From: Ianthella basta
Taxonomy: Eukaryota; Porifera; Demospongiae; Verongiida; Ianthellidae
NCBI GenBank assembly: GCA_964019415.1
Contig: OZ025871.1
Location: forward strand, 8,431,713 to 8,495,712
Length of the DNA: 64,000 nt
Direction of reading: 5' to 3'
A program made the translations under genes and the position numbers. The notes beneath the pieces were generated by a model. That model was not told the origin of the DNA. It was given only the letters and a program-made list of their open reading frames with translations, and made no database searches. Shown here piece after piece: positions 30,401 to 39,968 of the stretch; positions within the stretch are counted from its first letter, which is position 1; each line of letters begins with the position of its first letter.

Positions 30401-30912
30401 ATGAGCAAGAGAAGAAGAGACAATATGCTGAAAGGGTGAGAGAAGTCGAACACGGAGTCTTCACACCTTTGGTCTTTGCTTCCACTGGAGGTATGGCAAG
30501 GGAGTGTACCATCTTTTTCAAAAGAATTGCCGATACTCTCTCTGACAAGAAACAGATCCCTTTTTCACAGATCATGTACCTGATTAGGTGCCGCATCTCA
30601 TTTGCCCTCTTACGTTCTGCAGTCAGGGCAATCAGAGGATCGAGATCATCCAGACGGCCAGATGACTGTGGCATTGATTTTGACCGTGCCATCACGGAAG
30701 GCCAACTGTGATATAGCCAATGTGTGTGTGACTGCAGTAACATAATTATGTATTTAGGCAATGCAACTTGTTGTAAATTTAGTATTATATGACCTTTTGT
30801 TTCCTTTTTCCCTTTTTTTTCTCATTGTACATTTCCCTTCCAAGGCAGTGCGCATGTGTGCCTTATGTAATAATATTAATTGGTGGCTCTTCTTTCCTAT
30901 GCAGTACAAGGC
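27478..30912 (+). mobile_element. CXC-RT-endonuclease retrotransposon E1, intact, 14-bp TSD
   Basis: The element (about 27492-30898) is flanked on both sides by the same 14 bases, ATGCAGTACAAGGC (27478-27491 and 30899-30912). It has a short 5' leader, one ORF and an A/T-rich 3' tail without terminal repeats, the layout of a non-LTR retrotransposon. It is the only one of three relatives with an unbroken ORF, and it does not sit in the 38-bp array. Confidence 0.88.
27598..30711 (+). CDS. Single-ORF RT with CXC-like N-terminus and REL-type endonuclease
   Basis: A frame of 1037 codons from the ATG that begins the Cys-rich region, chosen because both relatives start at the same place. Residues 3-40 have paired Cys (CCKCNRNGTC ... 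CTSCLPMKLNNC), resembling a CXC DNA-binding motif. The RT core follows: PIGVGEVVRRIIGKAVM, VDASNAFNSLNR (about 442), GTTQGDPLGMAMF and FADDA (about 530). The C-terminus has CACGTAFSVEHAMTC (about 827), RHNEIRDL and a RLDV ... FFDIRV pair. This is the order of a CCHC finger plus PD-(D/E)XK restriction-like endonuclease in R2-type elements. The product would nick DNA and reverse-transcribe from the nick. Confidence 0.85.
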   Translation: MSCCKCNRNGTCAGRKCAKSTKRCTSCLPMKLNNCQNRDRSNHPTSLEMQESLGGPENEEAGLPLGGRCGREVEPNERLDCLESLPEPEEPNFVWGNDLPGDIFCDRVNKAYEEVVHWRRNVFLLPFGKVSKAFVQEVADLMQAFAQKTSLECIALKACFLMQTLLLQKPGAKSKAKDHVNHLKRRFESWKEGDIEALLAEGRCIQAHLPRRTPSPEDESVSRTFSKMMFAGNVHGALNYLSRKSTGSPLKIDDVITISNGSSVTVEEALLSLHPEAKSVDSAALLENTLENALPVDPVMFTSINGLMIKDIALHSTGTAGPSGIDAAAWRKMCSSFKEASSNLCDAIAGVARRMCTARVAPEALSALLACRLVPLNKNPGVRPIGVGEVVRRIIGKAVMKVLKKDVMLAAGPLQTCSGIPSGGEAAVHAVRDTWERSDMEGVLLVDASNAFNSLNRKVALLNMKHVCPALEVALTNCYQNPSRLFVSGGGEILSREGTTQGDPLGMAMFSLAMVPLIIKLMEQSESTVQAWFADDATGVGSLQNLKQWWDGLSTIGPLFGYYPNAAKTCLVVRDEQEEVARQIFDNTDVVITTEGKKHLGAAIGSPTFVEDFFSLKVKEWTDEVEKLAAVAGSQPQAAYAAFVHGTKHKWNYLCRTTPNCSHLLQPLEDAIHQKLIPAISGRPSCSQVERGLLALPAKLGGLSLSNPTTAAQSEFEASKKITASLVQSIIQQRTSFENDPTQANPSVNVVKKRKVEEQKRNHEEIRNELEPSSQRLIDCASEPGASAWLTALPLEEHGFCLSKGSFRDSLCLRYGWPIVDVSSRCACGTAFSVEHAMTCHKGGIPTLRHNEIRDLTAELLKEQASNVSTEPRLQPLHDERFQFRSANREDEARLDVRASDFWCKGQEAFFDIRVFYPIAPSYRQKDLTALYRMHEQEKKRQYAERVREVEHGVFTPLVFASTGGMARECTIFFKRIADTLSDKKQIPFSQIMYLIRCRISFALLRSAVRAIRGSRSSRRPDDCGIDFDRAITEGQL

Positions 30913-31097
30913 CCTGCCATGGCTCAGGGTATGCACATTCGGCCTTGGAGCACAGTCAGCTAACCTATGGATACGCGATTGGAATGTCAGGAATGCAATT
31001 ATTGAGGTGCTGGTATTGCGCAATCCTAGGACTTGTCCGACCCCCCCCCCCCTGGGTGGTCTGGCGACTATAATTATGGTCGACTTTCTTGGACCTA
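30913..31097. other. Spacer, no feature recognised
   Basis: Host-like sequence continuing from the E1 target site, with a C run near 31041-31051. No gene seen. Confidence 0.4.
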
Positions 31098-31184
31098 GTC
31101 TCGTACCCAGACCACTTCCGGCCGCCATTTTGAAATGGGTCGGCCATTTCAAAATGGCGGCCGGAAGTGATCTGGGTACGAGAC
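31098..31184. repeat. Near-perfect palindrome of the GTCTCGT family
   Basis: Arms start GTCTCGTACCCAGA and end with the inverse. The centre is CCATTTTGAAATGG-like on both sides. The arms match the terminal repeats at 56690 and 57335, so this looks like two element ends joined head to head, next to the RecQ relic that follows. Confidence 0.75.
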
Positions 31185-31187
31185 CTG

Positions 31188-31604
31188 GAAGCCAATCTGA
31201 TTATGCGAGGTGTGAAGTTTGTACGGGCAAGATGGAGGTGCCACGCTCTGCTGTGTGTTCCTGCAGCGTGGCAAATCCTTCTTTTTGCAGGCGAATAGAG
31301 TAGCCCCCAGGTTCTCGCCTTTGCCAAGTGTACGATCGGGCTTCGACTTGCAGAAACTGAAAAGTAGTAACCGGTACATGCGTCGGACGTGCTTTTCCAA
31401 GCTGGAGAAAGGCAGCAAGGCAGAGGGAAGGGTGGCGAAGCAGAGAGACTTGCCCTTCCCTGTTGGGAGGAAAATGAAGACGTCGCGTCCCTTTAAGAAG
31501 TCCAAAATCGCCTCTTCCTCATCTGTGGGCTTCTCGTAGCCGGGTATTACGTATGCTTCCAGAATAGCACTGTTCACTGCGGCCGAAGGTAGCCTTGCGC
31601 CCAA
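31188..31604 (-). pseudogene. RecQ-like helicase fragment
   Basis: A minus-strand frame reads EEEAILDFLKGRDVFIFLPT followed by GKGKSLC. This is the start of a RecQ-type DEAD/H helicase with the Walker A loop. After about 110 residues the similarity stops and the frame runs into the terminal repeat at 31184. No helicase motifs II-VI are present. It is a truncated fragment. A second, more decayed RecQ fragment lies inside the fold-back at 56690-57335 with the same terminal repeats, so the association is unlikely to be chance. Confidence 0.6.
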
Positions 31605-31642
31605 TCTGGTTATTTAGACAGTTGCGAAAAGTAGCTATACTT

Positions 31643-31849
31643 ATCCTGTATTATACGTGATACGATTTTACGTTGTCTTCATCCTGTATTATACGTGATA
31701 CGATTTTACGTTGTCTTCATCCTGTAATATACGTGATACGATTTTACGTTGTCTTCATCCTGTATTATACGTGATACGATTTTACGTTGTCTTCATCCTG
31801 TATTATACGTGATAAGATTTTACGTTGTCTTCATCCTGTATTATACGTG
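31643..31849 (+). repeat. 38-bp tandem array A, about 5.5 units
   Basis: The unit is TATTATACGTGATACGATTT followed by TACGTTGTCTTCATCCTG, head to tail without spacers. The array is cut at its right end by retroelement E2. It shares its unit with arrays B and C, and the three were probably one array before the insertions. Confidence 0.95.
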
Positions 31850-31982
31850 GGGGGATGTGATATATGACAAGATGGCGGACAGTTATGGGAGATCTGTGTG
31901 ATTCGAAACTTCATTTGAACTTGATTTGAAACTTCAATTGAGATTTGGGAGATTCGAAACGTCAACGTCTGAGCCCTGTATT

Positions 31983-34803
31983 ATGCCTACTTGTTGTCGG
32001 TGCAACGGCAACGGCAAATGCAAGAAATGCTCATGCTTTCGCTCTGGGTCTGCGTGTACGGACTGTCTGCCCCTTCGAAGAGGACACTGCGAGAACACTC
32101 GACAGAACTCTCGACAGGAACCCGCGATAGCTTCAGATCTGGATCCCACAGAGTATGCCTCTCAGGAGACGCCCGAATCTGACAGCGATTCCAGAGAGTC
32201 AACCATTCAGGAGGGACAGACGCTTGCCTCCGACATTCGGCAGCTACAGACCAGTCAGACCCCAGAGCAAGTTCGATCTCTCCCCCTCTTCAACCCGATG
32301 TCGTGTGATAATGCCTCTTGGCAATCCAGATCAGGCAAGGAATTCTCTGATGCCATTGATGACGCCTATTCCCCGATTGTTCACTGGAAACACAATCTGT
32401 TCATGGTACCATCTGGATCACAGGGCAAGAGATTTGTTGGTGAGCTTGCACGCTTGTTCAATGCCCTGGTAGATGAATCTGCAATTGAAGCCTTTGCAAT
32501 CAAAGCAGCCATGACCATGCCAGCACTCTTACTCCAAAAGCCAAGTGTTAAGTCCAAATCAGCTGATCACGTGAACTGCCTAAGACGTAGATTCGACCTA
32601 TGGGAGAAGGGAGATATACCGGAACTGGTCAGGGAAGGCTTGGCAATCCAAAGACAATTGCAAGGGTCTCGATCACGCAGAGATGAGAGGGAGGAAGCCC
32701 GAATTGCACGCAGGTTCTCTAAACTTATGATGGAGGGAAGGGTCAAGGCCGCTCTCCGGTACCTATCCAAGAGACAACATGCAGGACTCCTCAGACTAGA
32801 CCAACTCATGACTGAAGATACAACCTCTTCATCCACGAAGACGGTCAGAGAGATCCTCGAGGACAAACACCCTGATGCTGCCCCTGCCTCTGCTGATGCC
32901 ATCCTCAGTATGCCCAATGAAGAGCTTGGAAGCAACAAGTTCCATCCAATCCTATTCGACAGCATAACAGCAGAAGACATTAGAGCATCTGCTCTACGTA
33001 CAGAGGGTGCTGCCGGCCCTTCGGGGCTAGACGCCATGAGCTGGAGGCGCCTATGCACTGCTTTTGGTCAAAGCTCTAACGATCTCTGTCATTCCCTGGC
33101 TGCCTTTGCCAGGAAGATTAGTACCATCTATCTTGACCCATCGAGCCTGAAGGCTTACACAGCCTCCAGGCTTATCCCCTTGGACAAATGTCCTGGTGTA
33201 CGGCCAATTGGGATTGGTGAAGTTTGCCGCAGGATCATTGGGAAGGTCATCATGAAGTGTGCTAAGCAGGACCTACAGCGGGCTGTGGGCTCTCTCCAAC
33301 TGTGCACAGGACAAGATGCAGGCTGCGAAGCAGCTGTCCATGCTATGGCCCACATCTTCGCTCAAGATGACACAGAAGCAATGATCTTCGTTGATGCTGC
33401 AAATGCCTTCAATAGACTGAATAGACAAGTTGCTCTGCGTAACACTCAAGTTGTCTGCCCAACCCTTGCCCCTGTCCTGATCAACACCTACCGCGAACCT
33501 TCTTGGTTGTTTGTGGATGGTGAGCTCATGCTATCTAAGAAAGGTACCACCCAAGGCGATCCCTTGGCCACGGCCATGTATGCAATTGGAACCCAACCCC
33601 TGATACGCAGACTTGATGGCATTGCTAAGCAGGTCTGGTATGCTGACGACTCTGCCGCAGGGTCAAGTATAGACAGACTTAAGGCATGGTGGGACAGGCT
33701 AGAAGAGATTGGCCCACTATATGGATACTTCCCCAAAAGCTCCAAGACTGGAATCCTAGTGAAGCAGGAAGTTGCTGAGACTGCTAAGGAAGTCTTCCAG
33801 GGCACCGGTGTCAAGATCTCCACAGAGGGTAGTAGATACCTAGGAGGTGCTATTGGCACAACACCTTTCCTAATAGACTTTGTCGAGAAGAAGGTAGAAG
33901 AGTGGACAGAAGAAGTATTAACCCTCAGTGTATTTGCCAGAACACAGCCCCATGCCGCTTATGCGGCATTTACTCATGGCCTCTCATCCAAATGGAACTA
34001 CCTTCTGCGTCTTATGGACTTGGAAGCATTGTCAGCCTCTGAGCTGCTACAGCCACTGGAGTGCACAATTCGGTCACAGCTCATCCCCGCATTGACTGGC
34101 CAAAACCCTCCAGGGGACTTGATGCGGGAGCTGACTGCACTTCCAGTACACTTGGGTGGACTCGGGCTAATCAATCCAAAGACATCCTCTTCGCAGATAC
34201 ACATGGCCTCAAAGATGATCAGTGCTCCTTTGGTAGACCGAGTTGTGCATCAAGATCATCAACTGTCAGATTGCCATGTGGTCCAGCAGCGTGCTAAAGT
34301 AGAAGTGCAATCCAAAAGACGAGTCAACCAGCAAGAAGAGGCCTCAAAGCTGCAGAAACGGCTCCCTGCCAACCTCCAACGCTGCATGGAACTGGCACAA
34401 GAGAAAGGAGCATCAACTTGGCTTTCTGCGCTACCCATCGACAGCCATGGGTTTGCGTTGCACAAGGCGGCTTTCAAGGATGCGCTGTCACTCCGATATG
34501 ATTGGCCATTGGAGAACTCGCCATCCCATTGCAGCTGTGGCCAACCATTCAGTGTGGAGCACGCTCTATCTTGCCCAACTGGAGGGTTCCCCTCCATTAG
34601 GCATAATGAGGTGAGAGACATGACGGCATCCCTACTAACAGAGGTTTGTCATGGGGTGTCCACTGAACCACACCTACAACCCATGACTGGAGAGGCAATG
34701 ACCCATCGATCAGCTAATGTGGAGGATGGTGCAAGACTGGATGTTGCAGTACAGGGTTTCTGGGGAGGCAGATTTGAGAAGGCATTCCTTGACATAAGGG
34801 TAT
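31983..34803 (+). pseudogene. E2 polyprotein, 5' part (CXC, RT, start of endonuclease)
   Basis: The ATG at 31983 opens the same Cys-rich start as E1 and E4: CCRCNGNGKCKKCSCF, then CTDCLPLRRGHC. The RT motifs are PIGIGEVCRRIIGKVIM, VDAANAFNRLNR, GTTQGDPLATAMY and YADDSAAG. The C-terminal region has CSCGQPFSVEHALSC, RHNEVRDM and the first part of the endonuclease, ending at FLDIRV. There the nested element breaks the frame. Up to that point about 940 codons are open, so the insertion and the later frameshift are the main lesions. Confidence 0.85.
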
Positions 34804-34831
34804 TAGGTCATAGGCAGTGATCGAGAAAAAG

Positions 34832-35572
34832 ATGGCCGCTCGCGTGCTAGCGGTGTTGATAGCGTCGTTTTGGTTTGCAGTGTTTGTGGAGAAGTCTTGG
34901 ATCTTTTGTGGAGAAAGTCATTGGCATAGCTACGAGGACAGTTTTAAACCCACCGAGAGCTTCACAACCTGCCTGCTGCCGAGGTATCCCTCCGTCTGGG
35001 TTTATTCACACCTGGCGCGTTCGAGGAAGCGAGCCACTGAGGCCGTGAGGATTCTCCAGAGGCTCAGCCAAAGGAACAACAAGCTACTTCTCAGAAGTGG
35101 AGACGTGGAACAGAACCCAGGACCCTGTGCTGCTGCCACTACTACTACTGAACCCCAAAAGCCGTACGCTATACAGAAAGGTGAGAAGACGCTACGATTT
35201 GTCCACCTGAATACGCGCAGCCTCGTTCGCCACTTTGACGACGTTGCCTACCTAGTGTCCTCTATCCATCCTGAAGTCCTGGCTCTTTCCGAAACCTGGC
35301 TGAACTCTTCTGTTGTTGATTGTGAGCTTCGCCTGCCTGGTTATTCTTTGTTTCGTTGTGATCGTTCTCGTTGTGGTGGTGGTGTTGCCGTGTACTGTGC
35401 TGACTATCTGTCCTGTTCCGTACTTTCTTGTGGTGCTTCTTCATCTGGTATTGAGTACTTGTGGCTTTCTATTGATACTAAGCCCTTCTCCTCTCCGCTT
35501 GCTTTTGGCTGCTTCTATCGTCCGCCCAGCTTGCCTTCTCAATCCGTCCAAAACCTGTTTACAAATCAATGA
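34832..35572 (+). CDS. CR1/L2-like ORF, 5' part: 2A motif and APE endonuclease start
   Basis: The start ATG is followed by a hydrophobic stretch (VLAVLIASFWFAVFV), a basic region and a 2A consensus, SGDVEQNPGP (35096-35125). After it comes the first half of an APE endonuclease (FVHLNTRSL, ALSETWLNS, GGGVAVYC, FYRPPS). The frame ends in the middle of that domain at a TGA overlapping the next ATG (ATGA). The rest of the APE domain is in the following frame, so a small indel has split one ORF in two. 2A peptides are known in APE-type elements and would release the leader from the enzyme. Confidence 0.85.
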   Translation: MAARVLAVLIASFWFAVFVEKSWIFCGESHWHSYEDSFKPTESFTTCLLPRYPSVWVYSHLARSRKRATEAVRILQRLSQRNNKLLLRSGDVEQNPGPCAAATTTTEPQKPYAIQKGEKTLRFVHLNTRSLVRHFDDVAYLVSSIHPEVLALSETWLNSSVVDCELRLPGYSLFRCDRSRCGGGVAVYCADYLSCSVLSCGASSSGIEYLWLSIDTKPFSSPLAFGCFYRPPSLPSQSVQNLFTNQ

Positions 35573-37968
35573 TGACTTCCAAACAGAATGTTATTGCTTG
35601 TGGTGACTTTAACATTGACATGAGTGATTTGACCAAACCACACTCTAAAGCTTTTCAAACCTTTATCCATTCCCATTCTCTGACCCAGACCATCAATCTC
35701 CCTACTCGTTTCTCTGCCAAGTCCCAATCCATTCTTGACCTCTTCCTTACTTCCTCTGACATCCCCATTGCCAAGTCTGTAGTCCTGAGCTCTCCAATCT
35801 CTGATCATCTTCCAATCTTGCTTGACATTGAATGTGGTGTTTCAAAGCCCCCTCCATCCATGGTTACTCGCCGGTCCTTCAAAAACTTCTCCAAATCTAC
35901 CTTTGAAGCAGATCTGTCAACAGCTCCCTGGTCCATCATTGACATCTTTGACTGCCCTGATGACAAAGTGAGCATCTTTAACACACTGTTTTTAGAAGTA
36001 CTTGACTCACATGCACCGTTAAGAACTGTCCGAGTGAAGAAGAACCCTGCTCCATGGATCACCAAAGCCATCAGAGATGAAATGGACCGACGCAATGCAC
36101 TATACAGAGTATTTCGAAGAAACAGGTTGACTGTATCATGGGAGGCATTTAAGGCACAGCGAAACCGTGTCACATCTCTACAGCGCAAGGCCAAGAGAGA
36201 GTACTTTCACCATCTCATCAGCAACAATGCTCATCCATCCAAGCTTTGGAAAGCTCTCAAAGCTGCTGGTGTCTCATCTCCGCCTGTGGACAACTGGTCT
36301 TCCTTCAACAGTAGCCTATCTGTGGTTGCTGACACGCTGAACAACCACTTCGTATCTGTATCTTCCTCTGGCTCAAATGCTTCTCTTTCTCCTCCCTCTT
36401 CTGTACCTTCTACTGAATCTACTCTGTCTCTAGTTCCCACCACTCCTTCTTGGTGTGAAAATACTCTTGCTTCTTTAAGGCCTAAGTGTTCAGCAGGTTT
36501 AGATGGCATCCCTGCTGCAGCACTCATTGCTGGCAGATCTGTTGTCTGCTTTCCTCTGTGCTCCATCCTTAACTCTTCCATCACTTCCTCCATTTTCCCT
36601 ACACCTTGGAAATGTGCTTGGGTGAAGCCACTACTCAAAGGTGGTGACCGTGTCTCTCCCTCCAACTACCGGCCCATCTCCCTGCTTCCGGTTTGCAGTA
36701 AACTTCTGGAAAAATGTGTCCAACAACAGCTCTCATCTCATCTTCACTCTAATGACCTTCTCTTCCCCTACCAATCTGGATTTCGACCCATGCACTCCAC
36801 ACAAACACTTCTTCTCCACTGTCTGGATGACTGGTACAAGGCCCTAGACAGGAAACAGTATGTCGGTGTTGTGTTTCTGGACATTTCGAAGGCTTTTGAC
36901 ACTGTCAATCATGATCTTCTCTTAGCTAAGCTCTCCCAAATCGGTCTTTCTCCCTCCGCCACTGCTTGGTTTAAATCATACTTATCAGATCGCTCCCAGG
37001 TCACTCGTGTAGGTGATTCTTCTTCTTCCCTTGGTTTTCCAACTTCTGGTGTTCCTCAAGGCTCTGTGCTTGGCCCTTCTCTCTTCTCCACCTTCATCAA
37101 TGACCTGCCCTCAGTCTTACCTCCAGACTCTACTGTTCTCTTCGCAGATGACACAGCTATTTACATCATCAGTAACAGTATTCCTTCTCTTAACTCTTCC
37201 CTCCAAGTCTGCTTAAACTTAGCCAACTTGTGGATTGCAAAGAATGGACTCAAACTAAATACCTCCAAAACCAAGTGCATGCTTCTGCACTCACCTAAGA
37301 AGAAACTCGATGCTGACCTCAATCTAGAAGTAGATGGCATGGCTGTAGAGCAGGTGCAGGTGTTCAAGTACCTAGGCGTTCTAATCAACGATACTCTCAC
37401 TTGGAGCGATCACGTTGACATGGTCAGTGGGAAGGTCTCCCCTTGTCTCAATCTCCTTAGAAGACTTTCTTGGTTTCTCCCCCAATCTCTTCTACTACTT
37501 TATCTCAAATCTTACATTCTTCCACATTTTGATTATTGTGATGTTGTTTGGGCTGGATGCACACAAAAGGACTCTCACCGGCTGGAAACTCTCCTGAACT
37601 TTGGCTGCAAGATAGTTCTTCGTAGGTGTCGTGCCTCTTCTTCTGCTACTGCTCTTCGAGACCTTGGCTTGACGACTCTCTCCTCGAGAAGAAAACTTCA
37701 CATGGCCCAGTGCATGTTCAGGTGCTTATCTTCCCACTCTCCACCTTATCTATCACGGCTCTTCTCTTCTGCTTCCTCCCACTACACAACTCGATCCTCT
37801 TCTACTTGTCAACTTAATCTCCCTCCGGTCAAGACTTCGTTTGGTCAGAAAGCCTACAGCTTTGCCGGTGCATCACTTTGGCGGACGCTGCCAGCACATA
37901 TTCGTAACACCAAAGACTATTATTTATTTACCAGACTATGCCAGGATTTCATTAACACCACAAATTAA
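35569..37968 (+). CDS. CR1/L2-like ORF, 3' part: APE end and reverse transcriptase
   Basis: It starts with the second half of the APE domain (VIACGDFNIDM, then SDHLPIL with the catalytic Asp-His). The RT follows: NYRPISLLPVCSKLLEKCV, FRPMHSTQT, FLDISKAFDTVNHDLLLAKL, GVPQGSVLGPSLF and FADDTAIYI. The order and motifs fit the CR1/L2/Jockey group. The frame is open to its natural end. Translation from the overlapping ATG would give an RT with half an endonuclease, so the copy is likely defective. Confidence 0.9.
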   Translation: MMTSKQNVIACGDFNIDMSDLTKPHSKAFQTFIHSHSLTQTINLPTRFSAKSQSILDLFLTSSDIPIAKSVVLSSPISDHLPILLDIECGVSKPPPSMVTRRSFKNFSKSTFEADLSTAPWSIIDIFDCPDDKVSIFNTLFLEVLDSHAPLRTVRVKKNPAPWITKAIRDEMDRRNALYRVFRRNRLTVSWEAFKAQRNRVTSLQRKAKREYFHHLISNNAHPSKLWKALKAAGVSSPPVDNWSSFNSSLSVVADTLNNHFVSVSSSGSNASLSPPSSVPSTESTLSLVPTTPSWCENTLASLRPKCSAGLDGIPAAALIAGRSVVCFPLCSILNSSITSSIFPTPWKCAWVKPLLKGGDRVSPSNYRPISLLPVCSKLLEKCVQQQLSSHLHSNDLLFPYQSGFRPMHSTQTLLLHCLDDWYKALDRKQYVGVVFLDISKAFDTVNHDLLLAKLSQIGLSPSATAWFKSYLSDRSQVTRVGDSSSSLGFPTSGVPQGSVLGPSLFSTFINDLPSVLPPDSTVLFADDTAIYIISNSIPSLNSSLQVCLNLANLWIAKNGLKLNTSKTKCMLLHSPKKKLDADLNLEVDGMAVEQVQVFKYLGVLINDTLTWSDHVDMVSGKVSPCLNLLRRLSWFLPQSLLLLYLKSYILPHFDYCDVVWAGCTQKDSHRLETLLNFGCKIVLRRCRASSSATALRDLGLTTLSSRRKLHMAQCMFRCLSSHSPPYLSRLFSSASSHYTTRSSSTCQLNLPPVKTSFGQKAYSFAGASLWRTLPAHIRNTKDYYLFTRLCQDFINTTN

Positions 37969-38178
37969 CTATTCACATATTTACATGAACCACTGACACT
38001 GCATGTGCATCCTGCTGACATCTCTATTATCTTCATTCATTAAAATTCATTTAGTCATTATTCTCGTTTCTTCTGTCTTACTCCTTTGTAATTTGTGTTG
38101 TTCTTTCTGGGTGCCTTTGTAGTAGCCTCTGGCTATTGGTTCCCCAGACTAATAAAGATTTCCTATCCTATCCTATCC

Positions 38179-38550
38179 TATTCAACCCGAGCGCCCGATC
38201 GAACCGGCAAGCCCCCCTGCAGTCCGTCTACAGGCGACATGAACTGGAGAAGAAACGCCAGTATGAACAACGGATAAGAGAAGTGGAACATGCAACTTTC
38301 ACCCCATTAGTGTTGTCATCCACAGGAGGAATGGGAAAGGCAGCATCGGTGTTCTACAAACGGCTTGGCTTCAATGATTAGCGAGAAGAGGGATGTCCCC
38401 TACAGCAAGACTATGGGATGGCTTCGCTGCCGTTTGAGTTCTGCCCTGCTCCGATGCTCCATCATGTGCATCAGAGGATCCAGATCATCCCACCTCCACC
38501 CAGTGATGGAGTCCATTGACCTTCAGCTTGCTGAGGGTCAATTTCATTAA
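38179..38550 (+). pseudogene. E2 polyprotein, 3' remainder
   Basis: It continues E2 directly after the nested element: FNPSARSNRQ, then YRRHELEKKRQYEQRIREVE, TPLVLSSTGGMG and, after a one-base frame change near 38370, ISEKRDVPYSKTMGWLRCRL and IRGSRSSH. The same blocks end E1 and E4, so this tail is a conserved part of the family and not just linker. Its function is unknown; it may complete the endonuclease fold. Confidence 0.85.
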
Positions 38551-38747
38551 CTATCTTACTAACTATCCTATTAACTATTTTGCATAAGATACACTATGAG
38601 CTTTGTGTTCCATCAAAGTGTTAGTGCCTCATGTGTAACTATGTACATTTGTGTTGTTTCAATACCCGTCCTTGTTTGTGAGAATCACATTAGAAAACCT
38701 TGTTTCTGTAATTCATATAATTGTACAGGGCATGAAGTGGGCTTGTC

Positions 38748-39968
38748 ATTATACGTGATACGATTTTACGTTGTCTTCATCCTGTATTATACGTGATACG
38801 ATTTTACGTTGTCTTCATCTTGTATTATACGTGATACGATTTTACGTTGTCTTCATCCTGTATTATACGTGATACGATTTTACGTTGTCTTCATCCTGTA
38901 TTATACGTGATACGATTTTACGTTGTCTTCATCCTGTATTATACGTGATACGATTTTACGTTGTCTTCATCCTGTATTATACGTGATACGATTTTACGTT
39001 GTCTTCATCTTGTATTATACGTGATACGATTTTACGTTGTCTTCATCCTGTATTATACGTGATACGATTTTACGTTGTCTTCATCCTGTATTATACGTGA
39101 TACGATTTTACGTTGTCTTCATCCTGTATTATACGTGATACGATTTTACGTTGTCTTCATCCTGTATTATACGTGATACGATTTTGCGTTGTCTTCATCC
39201 TGTATTATACGTGATACGATTTTACGTTGTCTTCATCCTGTATTATACGTGATACGATTTTACGTTGTCTTCATCCTGTATTATACGTGATACGATTTTA
39301 CGTTGTCTTCATCCTGTATTATACGTGATACGATTTTACATTGTCTTCATCCTGTATTATACGTGATACGATTTTACGTTGTCTTCATCCTGTATTATAC
39401 GTGATACGATTTTACGTTGTCTTCATCCTGTATTATACGTGATACCCTTTTGCGTTGTCTTCATCCTGTATTATACGTGATACGATTTTACGTTGTCTTC
39501 ATCCTGTATTATACGTGATACGATTTTACGTTGTCTTCATCCTGTATTATACGTGATACCCTTTTGCGTTGTCTTCATCCTGTATTATACGTGATACGAT
39601 TTTACGTTGTCTTCATCCTGTATTATACGTGATACGATTTTACGTTGTCTTCATCCTGTATTATACGTGATACGATTTTACGTTGTCTTCATCCTGTATT
39701 ATACGTGATACAATTTTACGTTGTCTTCATCCTGTATTGTACGTGATACGATTTTACGTTGTCTTCATCCTGTATTATACGTGATACGATTTTACGTTGT
39801 CTTCATCCTGTATTATACGTGATACGATTTTACGTTGTCTTCATCCTGTATTATACGTGATACGATTTTACGTTGTCTTCATCCTGTATTATACGTGATA
39901 CGATTTTACGTTGTCTTCATCCTGTATTATACGTGATACGATTTTACGTGTTACGATTTTACGTTGTC
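38748..39968 (+). repeat. 38-bp tandem array B, about 32 units
   Basis: Head-to-tail copies of the 38-bp unit with very few substitutions. A two-change variant (ATACCCTTTTGCG) occurs in at least two units, which suggests local duplication of multi-unit blocks. The array is bounded by E2 on the left and E4 on the right. Confidence 0.97.

Larger units (their letters stand above)
34801..38182 (+). mobile_element. CR1/L2-like non-LTR retrotransposon nested in E2
   Basis: It spans about 34805-38178. The 3' end carries AATAAAGATT followed by a (TCCTA)n tail, typical of CR1/L2-group elements that end in short tandem repeats. TATT occurs at both junctions and may be the target duplication. It encodes an APE-type endonuclease and an RT. 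Removing it would rejoin the E2 coding sequence exactly, which proves it came second. Confidence 0.9.
31850..38747 (+). mobile_element. CXC-RT-endonuclease retrotransposon E2, split by a nested element
   Basis: It is inserted in the 38-bp array. The left junction follows ATTATACGTG and the right junction precedes the same ten bases, a target duplication within the repeat unit. The ORF is interrupted at 34804 by a CR1/L2-like element and resumes at 38179. There is also a frameshift near 38370. The copy is dead. Confidence 0.88.

Noticed and set aside
27598-30711. E1 as a group II intron or bacterial RT
   Set aside because: The 14-bp target duplication, lack of a ribozyme fold, Cys-rich N-terminus and endonuclease motifs fit a eukaryotic non-LTR element.
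38748-39968. Regular repeats that could suggest a CRISPR array
   Set aside because: The 38-bp units follow each other directly without spacers, and the genome is eukaryotic. It is a minisatellite.
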